This document shows positions 41,660 to 49,739 of a stretch of DNA of 64,000 bases, piece by piece. The notes under the pieces were generated by a model. The model was not told the origin of the DNA. It worked only from the letters and a program-made list of their open reading frames with translations, and made no database searches. The stretch comes from CAZYFH01 sp964646815 (GTDB lineage Bacteria > Acidobacteriota > Vicinamibacteria > Vicinamibacterales > UBA8438), in NCBI GenBank assembly GCA_964646815.1, contig CAZYFH010000001.1, forward strand, positions 124,001 to 188,000, given 5' to 3'. How positions within the stretch are numbered: position 1 is the stretch's first letter; every line of letters starts with the position of its first letter. Position numbers and translations under genes: made by a program.

Positions 41660-42538
41660 ATGATCCGGCACGACCGTCTTTTCGTCACTGTGTGTCTGCT
41701 CGTCGTCGGAGCCTCGTTCCAGTCGGCCTGCGCCGACCCGCCAACGCCCCTCGCCACACCGACGCTGGGCCTGAGCCGTACCACCGTCCCGCTCGGCGGT
41801 CCGCTGGAAGTCAGTATCCGGTTCGACGTCGCACCTGACCTCGGACCGCTGACCGAGGACTACCAGGTGCTGCTGCATTTCTTGAATGCCGATGGGGACC
41901 TGCTGTGGGCGGAAGACCATGACCCGCCCGTGCCGACGTCGACCTGGCAGCAGGGACAGCGAGTGGAATACGCGCGTCGGATGACGGTCCCGATGTATCC
42001 CTATGTCGGTGAGGTGCTTGTGGCGGTCGGGCTCTATTCGCTCAAGACGGGTGAGCGCTTGCCGCTAGCAGGTGACGACCTCGGTCAGCAGGCGTATCGG
42101 GTCGCGAGCGCGAACCTCGTGCCCCAACCCGAAAGCAGCTTTCTGGTCTACGACGACGGCTGGCATCGACCTGAGTTCGGCGAGAGTTGGAGCAACGAGT
42201 GGCGGTGGACGACCGGACGCGCAGTCCTGTCGTTGCGTAATCCCGGCACGGATGCGTCGTTTGCAATCGATCTCGAGGGGCGCCCCGATATGTTCGAGGG
42301 ACAGCAGACGGTGTCACTCGTCGTCGATGATCGGGTCGTCGAGGAGATCGTGCTCGAGACGAACGAGCGCGTCTACGTCGAGCAGTTCCTGAGTGCCGCC
42401 GATCTCGGAACATCGGAGATCGTGAATCTTGAATTGCACGTAGAGCCGACGTTCGTCCCGACCGAGCACGGCGTCTCCTCGGAAGATACGCGAGAGCTCG
42501 GGGTTCGTGTGTTCTACACGTTCTTCGAACCGCGCTAG
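41660..42538 (+). CDS. putative lipoprotein of unknown function
   Basis: The protein has 292 aa from the ATG at 41660 (GTG 41648 possible). The N-terminal hydrophobic segment 'FVTVCLLVVGASFQSAC' ends in a Cys that could be lipidated, though 'FQSAC' is a weak lipobox. The rest is beta-rich: 'TVPLGGPLEVSIRFDVAPD', 'QVLLHFLNADGDLLWAEDHD', 'PMYPYVGEVLVAVGLYSLK' and 'WHRPEFGESWSNEWRWTTGR', then 'TVSLVVDDRVVEEIVLETNE'. The layout suggests two beta-sandwich domains. I do not recognise a family. It is transcribed divergently from the BMC locus. Confidence 0.7.
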   Translation: MIRHDRLFVTVCLLVVGASFQSACADPPTPLATPTLGLSRTTVPLGGPLEVSIRFDVAPDLGPLTEDYQVLLHFLNADGDLLWAEDHDPPVPTSTWQQGQRVEYARRMTVPMYPYVGEVLVAVGLYSLKTGERLPLAGDDLGQQAYRVASANLVPQPESSFLVYDDGWHRPEFGESWSNEWRWTTGRAVLSLRNPGTDASFAIDLEGRPDMFEGQQTVSLVVDDRVVEEIVLETNERVYVEQFLSAADLGTSEIVNLELHVEPTFVPTEHGVSSEDTRELGVRVFYTFFEPR

Positions 42539-42654
42539 CTTGGCCCATTTCGTCTAATGGCGGCTCTGCGGAGCTGGTCACCGTTGGAATAGTTTTTGCG
42601 TCGCGTCACACGTTCGTGTTGTAGACGCCACGCGGCCTGTGCTAGTTTGGACGG

Positions 42655-43467
42655 ATGCCTTGTCGCCGATGGGTCCTGGCATGGTGCGGCGTCTTCTGGT
42701 ACTTGCTGGGCCAGCCGACCGGCGCGCCCCCTGCTGCAGAGTATGTGTATTTCACGACTGGGAAGGTGCTGCCGATCGTGGGTCACGCGGTCGACGGGCG
42801 CGGACTCAGATTTCACCTTCGGGATGGTGGGGAGGTGCTCGTAGACCCGCGTCTCGTCGTGCGCATCGAGACGGACACCTCGCCTGTTTCGCCGCTCGCA
42901 CTGAGGGCCCGCTCGTCGAGGCCGCGTCTGCCGGCGAAGCCGTACGCCGATCTCGTCGCCAGAGCGTCGGCGCGTCACGGTGTCGACGCGCGATTGGCTC
43001 ATGCGCTGATCGAAGTCAAGTCGGGGTACGGCGCCAATGCGCACTCGGCCAAAGGCGCGATGGGGTCGAGGCCGCGTCTGCTGGCGAAGCCGTACGCCGA
43101 TCTCGTCGCCAGCGCGTCGGCGCGTCACGGTGTCGACGCGCGATTGGTGCATGCGCTGATCGAAGTCGAGTCGGGGTACCGCGCCAATGCCCACTCGGCC
43201 AAGGGCGCGATGGGGTTGATGCAGCTGATGCCGGCGACCGCGGCACGATACGCGGTCGGAAACCCGTTCGATCCGAGCGCTAACATCGACGCTGGGACAC
43301 GCCATCTTAAGACGCTGCTGGAGGAGTTCGGCACGCGAGGTGCCCTCGCCGCCTATAACGCCGGCGAGAGCACGGTGCGACGCTTTCGGGGCATTCCCCC
43401 CTATCCCGAAACCCGCCGGTTTGTGAGCCGCGTGCTCAAGATCGTTGCCGATGCCGTCGGGCGGTAG
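42655..43467 (+). CDS. secreted lytic transglycosylase (SLT/GH23) with internal 50-residue duplication
   Basis: The protein has 270 aa with an N-terminal signal segment (VLAWCGVFWYLLGQPTGAPP). A short beta domain precedes the SLT domain. The start of the SLT domain is present twice: 'KPYADLVARASARHGVDARL' with 'ALIEVKSGYGANAHSAKGAM', then again with 'ALIEVESGYRANAHSAKGAM' running on into 'GLMQLMPATAARYAVGNPFD' and 'GALAAYNAGESTVRRF'. The catalytic Glu of the E-S pair is intact in copy 2 and is Lys in copy 1, so copy 1 is an inert insert. It cuts the glycan strands of peptidoglycan. It lies just before the pilus/secretion operon, where a cell-wall enzyme would suit envelope assembly. Confidence 0.88.
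   Translation: MPCRRWVLAWCGVFWYLLGQPTGAPPAAEYVYFTTGKVLPIVGHAVDGRGLRFHLRDGGEVLVDPRLVVRIETDTSPVSPLALRARSSRPRLPAKPYADLVARASARHGVDARLAHALIEVKSGYGANAHSAKGAMGSRPRLLAKPYADLVASASARHGVDARLVHALIEVESGYRANAHSAKGAMGLMQLMPATAARYAVGNPFDPSANIDAGTRHLKTLLEEFGTRGALAAYNAGESTVRRFRGIPPYPETRRFVSRVLKIVADAVGR
42916..43215 (+). repeat. 150-bp in-frame tandem duplication inside the lytic transglycosylase gene
   Basis: Unit 1 is 42916-43065 and unit 2 is 43066-43215, each 50 codons. They differ by only a handful of bases (for example ctgccggcg/ctgctggcg and gtcaag/gtcgag), so the event is recent. The differences include the codon for the catalytic Glu (gag) changed to aag in unit 1. Confidence 0.9.
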
Positions 43468-43500
43468 TGACGACGGGTGCCCAGTGCGGCACCTCTCGTA

Positions 43501-43524
43501 TTGAAGTAAGTCCTTTCACTTCAA
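43501..43524. promoter_or_regulatory. dyad symmetry overlapping the pilus operon promoter
   Basis: TTGAAGT (43501-43507) and ACTTCAA (43518-43524) form a perfect 7-nt inverted repeat with a 10-nt spacer. It overlaps the -35 element of the promoter below, as an operator would. No T-run follows, so it is not an intrinsic terminator. Confidence 0.35.
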
Positions 43525-43548
43525 CTCGTTAAGGTCGTCTGCTATAAT
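43520..43548 (+). promoter_or_regulatory. probable sigma-70 promoter of the gspF-gspE-pilMNO operon
   Basis: The -10 is a perfect TATAAT at 43543-43548. The -35 (TTCAAC, 43520-43525) is a weak match at the ideal 17-nt spacing. The gspF start is 60 nt downstream. The surrounding 50 bases are clearly more A/T-rich than their flanks. Confidence 0.55.
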
Positions 43549-43608
43549 CCTGCACGGGTAAGCAACCGATAAGGTACACGGTGATGCCGTCGTCCTGGCG
43601 CCGCCCCT

Positions 43609-44817
43609 ATGGAGTTCCGCTGCCGACTCGGAACCGACACCGGTGAGATTCTCGAGGGCGTCTACGTCGCAGACAGCGAGGCGGCGCTGCGCCAGGATCT
43701 CGAGGAGAAGGGGCTCTATGTCCTCTCGCTGCGTCAACGGGGCGCCCTGGGTTGGCAAGGGCTCACGCTGCCGAAGCGGCAGCGGATAGCGACCCGCGAG
43801 TTCATCATCTTCAACCAGGAACTCGCTGCGCTGATCCGCGCCGGCATGCCGCTGGTGCAGTCGCTCGATATCCTGCGACAGCGCGTGGAGAACCCGATGT
43901 TCAAGTCGGTGCTCGACGACGTGCATGATCGGGTGCGGAGTGGCGCAGCGCTCTCGGAGGCGTTCTCTGCGCACGGGGCGATGTTTCCAGGCGTGTACAC
44001 CGCGTCGATCATGGCCGGAGAAAAGAGCGGCAGCCTTGAGGAGGTGCTCAGACGATTCATCAGCTACGCGCGTCTCGTCGCCGGCGTCAGGCGCAAGATG
44101 CTCTCAGCGCTTATCTACCCGGCGATCCTTCTCACGTTGGCCTTGTTTGTCGTCATCATCATCGTGCTGCTCGTCGTGCCTGAGTTCGGGAATTTCTACG
44201 ACGGGATGGGCGCCGACCTGCCTCTCGCCACTCGCGTGCTTACATCGGTGTCGGAGACCCTACGGGAGACGTTCCTGTTCATCATCGTTGGCGGCACCGC
44301 TGGTGCGACGGGCTTCTGGGGATGGCTCAAACAGCCGGGCCGCCGCGCGACCATCGACCGAATACTGTTACGGGTGCCGGCGGTTGGCGCGATTGCGGCG
44401 AAGTTCGCGACGTCGCAGCTCGCGCGCACGCTTGCCACACTGCTCGGCGGCGGAATACCACTGGTCAACGCCATCGATGTGGCGGCGCGCTCGGTCGGCA
44501 ACCGGCACATCTCGCGTCAGCTCGCGGAGATCTCGCGGGAGGTGCGCGAGGGCCAGGCGCTCTCCACCTCGATGTCGGCGCGCGGTGTCTTTCCATCGGT
44601 CGCCGTCAAGATGGTGGAAGTGGGCGAGTCGACAGGGGCGCTGCAGGACATGCTGAACAACGTGGCCGATTTTTTCGATGAGGAGATCGAAGCGACGCTC
44701 GGCCGGGTCATGACCCTCGTCGAGCCGGTGTTGCTGGTGGTGATGGGAATCGTGATCGCCGCACTGCTGCTGGCGTTGTACTGGCCGCTACTGCAGCTGG
44801 GAGCCGTCGTGGCATGA
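43609..44817 (+). CDS. gspF: type II secretion / type IV pilus inner-membrane platform protein GspF/PilC
   Basis: The protein has 402 aa. It has two T2SSF domains: the first at 'REFIIFNQELAALIRAGMPL' with 'VQSLDILRQRVENP', the second at 'SQLARTLATLLGGGIPLVNA'. Three membrane segments are visible: 'LIYPAILLTLALFVVIIIVL', 'FLFIIVGGTAGATGFWGWL' and the C-terminal 'LVVMGIVIAALLLALYWPLL'. It anchors the assembly ATPase at the inner membrane. No clear Shine-Dalgarno precedes the ATG at 43609. Its stop overlaps the next gene's ATG (ATGA). PilC and GspF cannot be separated by sequence alone. Confidence 0.92.
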   Translation: MEFRCRLGTDTGEILEGVYVADSEAALRQDLEEKGLYVLSLRQRGALGWQGLTLPKRQRIATREFIIFNQELAALIRAGMPLVQSLDILRQRVENPMFKSVLDDVHDRVRSGAALSEAFSAHGAMFPGVYTASIMAGEKSGSLEEVLRRFISYARLVAGVRRKMLSALIYPAILLTLALFVVIIIVLLVVPEFGNFYDGMGADLPLATRVLTSVSETLRETFLFIIVGGTAGATGFWGWLKQPGRRATIDRILLRVPAVGAIAAKFATSQLARTLATLLGGGIPLVNAIDVAARSVGNRHISRQLAEISREVREGQALSTSMSARGVFPSVAVKMVEVGESTGALQDMLNNVADFFDEEIEATLGRVMTLVEPVLLVVMGIVIAALLLALYWPLLQLGAVVA

Positions 44818-46499
44818 GTGATGCCAAACCTTTGGATACGGTCGCGCCCTCCCCCTCGGAGTCTTCTGAGTCCCCGGGAGAGTTGTATGTCGCGGCTGGA
44901 GAGGAGACCAAGACAGACGTTGCCGCCGAGGTCACGCGTGCGCGGCAACTCGCGGATCGCTACCGCCTCGACTACGTCGACATGGAACACTTCTATATCG
45001 ATCAGGGGTTGTTCCGCGCGATTCCCGCCGATCTGATGTTGCGATACGGCTTCGTTCCCCACCGGCGCGATGATCAGGCGTTGGTAATCGTTGTCTCTGA
45101 TCCGACGGATTTGCCAATGTTCGACGAGCTGGCACTGCTGCTCGGTACGCCGATCACCGTGACGGTTGGGACCCCGTCGGCCATCGAGTCGATTCTGCAG
45201 AAGAGTGAGAGCTCGCAGCGGGTCCTGGACGAGGCGACGGAAGGGTTTCAGCTCCAGCTGCTTCGCGAAGACGAGCATGGCGAGGAGAACCTGACCGTCG
45301 AACGCCTGACGAGCGACATCAGTCCTGTTATCCGGCTGGTCGACTCGATGATTTACGCCGCGATTCAGCGACGCGCGAGCGACATTCACGTCGAAACGCA
45401 GGACGACGCCGTCTATGTGAAATACCGCATCGACGGCGTGCTGCAGGCGGCCATGCAGCCGATCGACAAGCGCCACCACAGCGCCGTGATCTCGCGGATC
45501 AAGGTGATGGCAGAATTGGACATCGCCGAGAAGCGAGTCCCGCAGGACGGTCGCTTCAAGCTAAGAATGCCGGGCAAGACGATTGACTTTCGCGTCTCGA
45601 TCATGCCTAGCGTGCACGGTGAGGATGCGGTCATTCGCATCCTTGACAAGGAATCGATCAGCGAACAATTCAGCGAGCTCCGCCTCGACATCCTCGGGTT
45701 CCCTCAAGACGAGCTACAGCGGTTTCGGCGCTACATCGCGGAGCCGTACGGCATGGTGCTCGTGACCGGTCCGACCGGCAGTGGAAAGACGACGACGCTC
45801 TACGCAGCGCTGTCCGAGATCAAGAGCGCCGAGGACAAGATCATCACGATCGAAGACCCCGTGGAGTATCAACTCTCGGGCATTACGCAGATTCCGATCA
45901 ACGAGCGCAAGGGGTTGACCTTCGCCAGGGGCCTGCGATCGATCCTGCGGCACGACCCCGACAAGATCATGGTCGGGGAGATCCGCGACCCCGAGACCGC
46001 GCAGATCGCGGTCCAGTCGGCGCTTACCGGTCATCTGGTCTTCACCACTGTGCACGCGAACAATGTCGTCGACGTGCTCGGGCGATTTCTCAACATGGGT
46101 GTGGAGCCGTATCAGTTCGTCTCGGCGCTCAATTGCGTCCTCGCCCAGCGACTGGTCCGCATGATTTGCGCGGATTGCAAACGTCCGAAGGCGATGACCG
46201 AGCGCGCGCTGGTGGATGCGGCAATCGACCCGAGGGCAGCCGCCGGCCATGCGTTCTACGAAGGCGGCGGGTGCATCGAGTGCGGTGGCACCGGCTACAG
46301 GGGCCGCACGGCGATCTGTGAGTTGCTGGACCTGAGCGACAGGATTCGCGAGATGCTCTTGGAGCGCCGACCAACCTCCGAGATCAAAGAGGCAGCGCGC
46401 GACGAAGGGATGCGCTTCCTCCGCGAGTCGGCGATTGAGCAAGTGTTCCTGGGGACCACGACGCTGCGCGAGATCAACAAGGTGACGTTCGTTGAATAG
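44814..46499 (+). CDS. gspE: type II secretion / pilus assembly ATPase GspE/PilB
   Basis: The protein has 561 aa. An acidic N-terminal extension is followed by an MshEN-type domain ('LRYGFVPHRRDDQALVIVVS') and the hexameric ATPase: 'RASDIHVETQDDAVYVKYRI', Walker A 'VTGPTGSGKTTTLYAALSEI', Asp box 'ITIEDPVEYQL', Walker B 'ILRHDPDKIMVGEIRDPETA', His box 'TGHLVFTTVHANN' and a tetracysteine zinc site (C-x2-C in 'CADC' and 'CIEC'). It powers pseudopilin polymerisation at the inner membrane. It overlaps gspF by 4 nt. A complete, apparently active protein. Confidence 0.95.
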   Translation: MSDAKPLDTVAPSPSESSESPGELYVAAGEETKTDVAAEVTRARQLADRYRLDYVDMEHFYIDQGLFRAIPADLMLRYGFVPHRRDDQALVIVVSDPTDLPMFDELALLLGTPITVTVGTPSAIESILQKSESSQRVLDEATEGFQLQLLREDEHGEENLTVERLTSDISPVIRLVDSMIYAAIQRRASDIHVETQDDAVYVKYRIDGVLQAAMQPIDKRHHSAVISRIKVMAELDIAEKRVPQDGRFKLRMPGKTIDFRVSIMPSVHGEDAVIRILDKESISEQFSELRLDILGFPQDELQRFRRYIAEPYGMVLVTGPTGSGKTTTLYAALSEIKSAEDKIITIEDPVEYQLSGITQIPINERKGLTFARGLRSILRHDPDKIMVGEIRDPETAQIAVQSALTGHLVFTTVHANNVVDVLGRFLNMGVEPYQFVSALNCVLAQRLVRMICADCKRPKAMTERALVDAAIDPRAAAGHAFYEGGGCIECGGTGYRGRTAICELLDLSDRIREMLLERRPTSEIKEAARDEGMRFLRESAIEQVFLGTTTLREINKVTFVE

Positions 46500-47487
46500 G
46501 CGGCCCACGCGATTCAGCGGCCTGTCGATGCCCGGTCCCACTGCGGCGATCGCACTGGCCGCGGACGCCGTGAGCGCGGTGCAGTTGGCCTGGAGTCAGA
46601 ATCGACCGACGATCACCGCGCACGCGCGAGCCGAGCTTCCCCCTGGCACACTCACGCCCGCGGTCGCCGGCCCGAACATACCAGACGCGAAGACGGTGGC
46701 CGATGCGCTCGGTCATGTGCTCGGTCGCCTCCCGCGCCGCCCATCGCGCGTAGCGCTGGTCGTGCCCGACAGCGCAGCCAAGGTCTCACTGGTCCGTTTC
46801 GACAAGGTTCCGACGCGAGCGGTAGACCTGGAGCAACTGATCCGGTGGCGAGTACGGAAAGCCGCGCCGTTTCGGTTGGAGGAAGCGCAGATAACGTACA
46901 CGCCGGGCGCCGCGGTCGACGGTGATGGAAGGGAGTTCGTGATCGCGTTGACGCGGCGTGCCGTCGTCGAGGAGTACGAGCGCGTGTGCGCCATGGCCGG
47001 CGCGCACGCCGGGCTCATCGATCTGGCCAGCTTTAACGTCATCAACATGGCACTGGCGGCGTCCACAGGGACCGCATCAGCTGACTGGCTGCTCGTGCAT
47101 GTTGCGGTGGGATACAGCACGCTGGCAATCGTCCGCGGTGGGGAGCTCATCTTTTTCCGTAATCGGCCGGCGCAGGGGGACGGCAACCTCGCCGACCTCG
47201 TGCATCAGACGGCCATGTACTACCAGGACCGGCTTGGCGGGACGGGGTTCGGCCTGACGTTGCTGGCTGGAGAGCCCCAGCTGGAGGCGCTCGGTGGCAG
47301 TCCTGGGGCTATGCGGCGAGCAGTGGAAGAGCGGTTGGGCACCGGACTCGAGTCCATCGCGACGGTGATGCGCGCGCCGGTCAAGGACGAGACCGGCGCC
47401 GATGCGGCGCTTCTCGACACACTGGCCGCCCCGGTCGGACTGCTCGTCCGCGACCGTCTCGTGGCGCCGTCAGAGGTGGCGAGGTAG
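46492..47487 (+). CDS. PilM-like actin-fold pilus assembly protein
   Basis: The protein has 331 aa from TTG 46492, which has AAGGTGA at 46480-46486 as a good ribosome binding site and overlaps the gspE stop; ATG 46528 is the alternative. An actin-like ATPase pattern is visible: 'IALAADAVSAVQLAW' (phosphate-1-like strand), 'RVALVVPDSAAKVSLVRFDK', 'RWRVRKAAPFRLEEAQITY', 'LIDLASFNVINMAL', 'LLVHVAVGYSTLAIVRGGEL' and 'DGNLADLVHQTAMYYQDRLG'. PilM binds the short N-terminus of PilN and links the ATPase to the membrane complex. The position before PilN- and PilO-like genes supports this. Confidence 0.85.
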   Translation: MNRRPTRFSGLSMPGPTAAIALAADAVSAVQLAWSQNRPTITAHARAELPPGTLTPAVAGPNIPDAKTVADALGHVLGRLPRRPSRVALVVPDSAAKVSLVRFDKVPTRAVDLEQLIRWRVRKAAPFRLEEAQITYTPGAAVDGDGREFVIALTRRAVVEEYERVCAMAGAHAGLIDLASFNVINMALAASTGTASADWLLVHVAVGYSTLAIVRGGELIFFRNRPAQGDGNLADLVHQTAMYYQDRLGGTGFGLTLLAGEPQLEALGGSPGAMRRAVEERLGTGLESIATVMRAPVKDETGADAALLDTLAAPVGLLVRDRLVAPSEVAR

Positions 47488-47489
47488 TC

Positions 47490-48083
47490 ATGCTGACAAC
47501 GAATCTCTCCACGCGACCGTTCTACAACGAACGGGCAGTGCATCTCGTGCTGGCGGTGCTCGGGATCGCGGCAGTGAGCGTGCTAGCGGTGGGTGTCGTT
47601 CGGCTCGTCGATCTGGCGCGGTCGCACACGGCGCTGACAGCGGCGGCCGACGAGGACGAGCGCGAAGCGGCTGGTGTCGAAGCGCAGACGGCAGCTATTC
47701 TTCGCGGGATCGGTGACGCCGAGCTGACTGCGCTGAGGGACGCCGCCTCCGAGGCCAACCAGCTCATCGACCAGCGGGTGTTCTCCTGGACCGAGTTCTT
47801 CAATCGGATCGAGCGCACACTGCCGGCCAACGTGATGCTCACTGGCATCCGTCCCGACCATGGGGAGATCGGCGTCACGGTGTCGGTTGGGGTCATCGGG
47901 AAGAGCGTCGCCGACATCGACGAGTTCATTGAGCGAATGGAGGCCACCGGAGCGTTCGCTGACACCCTCGCCCGGCAGGAGGAGATCACGGACGACGGCA
48001 CGTATCGTGCCCAGGTGCTGGGACGGTATCTCCCCGAAACGGGCCGGGCCGGACCGTCGCCGGACACGGGGTCGTCGCCATGA
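47490..48083 (+). CDS. PilN-like pilus assembly membrane protein
   Basis: The protein has 197 aa. The N-terminus 'MLTTNLSTRPFYNERAVHLV' carries the 'NLxxRPF' type motif by which PilN contacts PilM. It is followed by one membrane helix ('LAVLGIAAVSVLAVGVVRLV'), a helical stretch, then a ferredoxin-like periplasmic domain ('WTEFFNRIERTLPANVMLTG' and 'VSVGVIGKSVADIDEFIERM'). It forms a heterodimer with the next protein in the inner-membrane alignment complex. The gene begins 2 nt after the PilM-like stop and overlaps the next by 4 nt. Confidence 0.85.
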   Translation: MLTTNLSTRPFYNERAVHLVLAVLGIAAVSVLAVGVVRLVDLARSHTALTAAADEDEREAAGVEAQTAAILRGIGDAELTALRDAASEANQLIDQRVFSWTEFFNRIERTLPANVMLTGIRPDHGEIGVTVSVGVIGKSVADIDEFIERMEATGAFADTLARQEEITDDGTYRAQVLGRYLPETGRAGPSPDTGSSP

Positions 48084-48655
48084 CGTCGGTGACCCGCGTC
48101 CTGCGCGAAAAGCGCTTCCTGGTGTTGCTCGTCGCAGCGGCAATCGCCGTCGATGCGGGACTCTACGCGTTTGCCGTCTATCCGTGGTCGATCAAGGTGC
48201 GCAACGCCGCCGGGCGGGCCGAACGGGCGAATGCTAACCGCGTCCTGGTCCAGCAGAGCTTCGGGGCGGCCCAGGCGACGCTGGAGGGGAAGACGCAGGC
48301 GGATTCCGAGTTGCGCCGCTTCTACAGAGACATCCTTCCGCGCGGCCTGGCGGGTGCACGTGGCATTACCGCGCTGCGATTGGCCACACTGGCTGCCGAA
48401 AACCATTTGATCCTGGAGCGACGAAGCACGGCTCGCGACCGCGACGCTGCCAGCCAGCTGGCGCGGCTTCGCATGACGATGCTTCTAGAGGGGGAGTACC
48501 GAAACATCCGACAGTTCGTCTACGCGCTGGAGGCCGCGCCGGAGTTCATCGTCATCGAAGAGATCGCCCTGAACGAAGGGGAGGAAGACGACTCGGCACA
48601 GGTGTTAACGCTCGGACTGGCCACCTACTACTGGGCCGAGTTAGAGGTCTCTTAG
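48080..48655 (+). CDS. PilO/GspM-like pilus assembly membrane protein
   Basis: The protein has 191 aa. A single N-terminal membrane helix ('FLVLLVAAAIAVDAGLYAFA') is followed by a coiled stretch ('AERANANRVLVQQSFGAAQA') and a ferredoxin-like domain ('LRMTMLLEGEYRNIRQFVYA' and 'LEAAPEFIVIEEIALNEGEE'). It pairs with the PilN-like protein. It overlaps that gene by 4 nt. It is the last gene of the tight assembly unit; 166 nt separate it from the first pseudopilin, and no secretin gene occupies the slot where it would usually be expected. Confidence 0.82.
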   Translation: MTSVTRVLREKRFLVLLVAAAIAVDAGLYAFAVYPWSIKVRNAAGRAERANANRVLVQQSFGAAQATLEGKTQADSELRRFYRDILPRGLAGARGITALRLATLAAENHLILERRSTARDRDAASQLARLRMTMLLEGEYRNIRQFVYALEAAPEFIVIEEIALNEGEEDDSAQVLTLGLATYYWAELEVS

Positions 48656-48821
48656 TCGCCTGTTGATCGTTGTTGCAGTTTTGGCGATCGCGTCCCCCGC
48701 CCGCCGGTCACAGACGCCGTCGGCGGACTCATCTGCCGGTGTTCCATACAGGCCACAAATCTCTGAATGCTGACGGGTGAGCCAATCCGATCATGGCCGG
48801 CTGCTATGATGAATTGCAGTG

Positions 48822-49334
48822 ATGCCGTCGATGCCAACCAATACGCGCGCGTCGTGGATGTATCGGGTTCGTCGGCGGCGTGGGTACTCTTTCGTCGAGC
48901 TACTCGTCGTCACGGTCATCATCCTGATCCTCGCGTCCGCCATCATCCCGTTGAGCCGGGTCACGATTCAACGCCAGCGTGAAACCGAGCTACGTCGCGC
49001 GCTGCGGGAGATGCGTACGGCGATTGACGGTTACAAGGACGCGGTAGACCTCGGCGTGATCGGCGGAGATGCCGTTCAAGCCGGTAGCGAGGGCTATCCT
49101 CCGGACCTTGATGCGCTGGTCGAGGGGGTCGAGGTCCTCAACGATGCGACGGGACGCAAGCTTCGGTTCCTTCGGCGTATCCCGATCGATCCCCTGACGC
49201 GAGACCGCGAGTGGGGCCTTCGGTCGTATCAGGACGACCACGACGTAACCTCGTGGGGCGGCGACAACGTCTACGACGTGTACACGCAGGCGAGAGGCAC
49301 GGCCCTCGACGGGACGAGGTACAGGGAGTGGTGA
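48822..49334 (+). CDS. type II secretion pseudopilin, GspG-like (1)
   Basis: The protein has 170 aa from ATG 48822; an in-frame ATG at 48858 would give a shorter basic leader. The prepilin cleavage motif is 'RRRRGYSFVELLVVTVIILI', with cleavage after Gly and the conserved Glu at +5, followed by the hydrophobic helix 'LASAIIPLS'. The globular part has 'RRALREMRTAIDGYKDAVDL', 'YPPDLDALVEGV' and 'LRRIPIDPLTRDREWGLRSY', the layout of major pseudopilins (GspG). It may have its own promoter (TATGAT at 48805). It ends with a GTGA overlap with the next pseudopilin. Confidence 0.88.
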   Translation: MPSMPTNTRASWMYRVRRRRGYSFVELLVVTVIILILASAIIPLSRVTIQRQRETELRRALREMRTAIDGYKDAVDLGVIGGDAVQAGSEGYPPDLDALVEGVEVLNDATGRKLRFLRRIPIDPLTRDREWGLRSYQDDHDVTSWGGDNVYDVYTQARGTALDGTRYREW

Positions 49335-49732
49335 CGCGGCGCCTCCGCGGTAGTCAGGACGGCTGGACGCTGGTCGAACTGACGATCGTGATCATGCTGA
49401 TCACGATTCTTGCTGGCATGGCGATGGCGGGGTATCGTACGGCCATCACCCGATCGCGCGAAGCGGTGCTGAAGGAGGACCTTTTTCGGATGCGCGACGC
49501 ACTCGACCAGTACTACGCGGATCGGGGCGAGTATCCGAGCGATCTTGCCAGCCTCGTCGAAGCCGGCTATCTGCGCTCGATCCCAGACGACCCCTTCACG
49601 AATTCTCCTGATACATGGCAGACGGTGTTGGCCAACCTCGACCCTGCCAATCCAATTGCGCAAGGCATCTTCGACGTGAAGAGCGGCTTTGAGGGCAGCG
49701 CGATCGATGGGACAGCGTACGCCGATTGGTAG
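49331..49732 (+). CDS. type II secretion pseudopilin, GspG-like (2)
   Basis: The protein has 133 aa. The GTG at 49331 overlaps the stop of the previous gene (GTGA); GTG 49328 is also in frame. The prepilin motif is 'SQDGWTLVELTIVIMLITIL', with Gly-1 and Glu+5 intact. 'RMRDALDQYYADRGEYPSDL', 'GYLRSIPDDPFTNSPDTW' and 'IFDVKSGFEGSAIDGTAYAD' are the GspG core and its C-terminal loop. Two adjacent GspG-like proteins suggest a pseudopilus with a major and a minor subunit. Confidence 0.88.
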   Translation: MTRRLRGSQDGWTLVELTIVIMLITILAGMAMAGYRTAITRSREAVLKEDLFRMRDALDQYYADRGEYPSDLASLVEAGYLRSIPDDPFTNSPDTWQTVLANLDPANPIAQGIFDVKSGFEGSAIDGTAYADW

Positions 49733-49739
49733 GTCGAGG

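Noticed and set aside
43501..43524. Inverted repeat as terminator of the lytic transglycosylase gene
   Set aside because: No T-run follows and the stem is A/T-rich and short; an operator-like role is more plausible.
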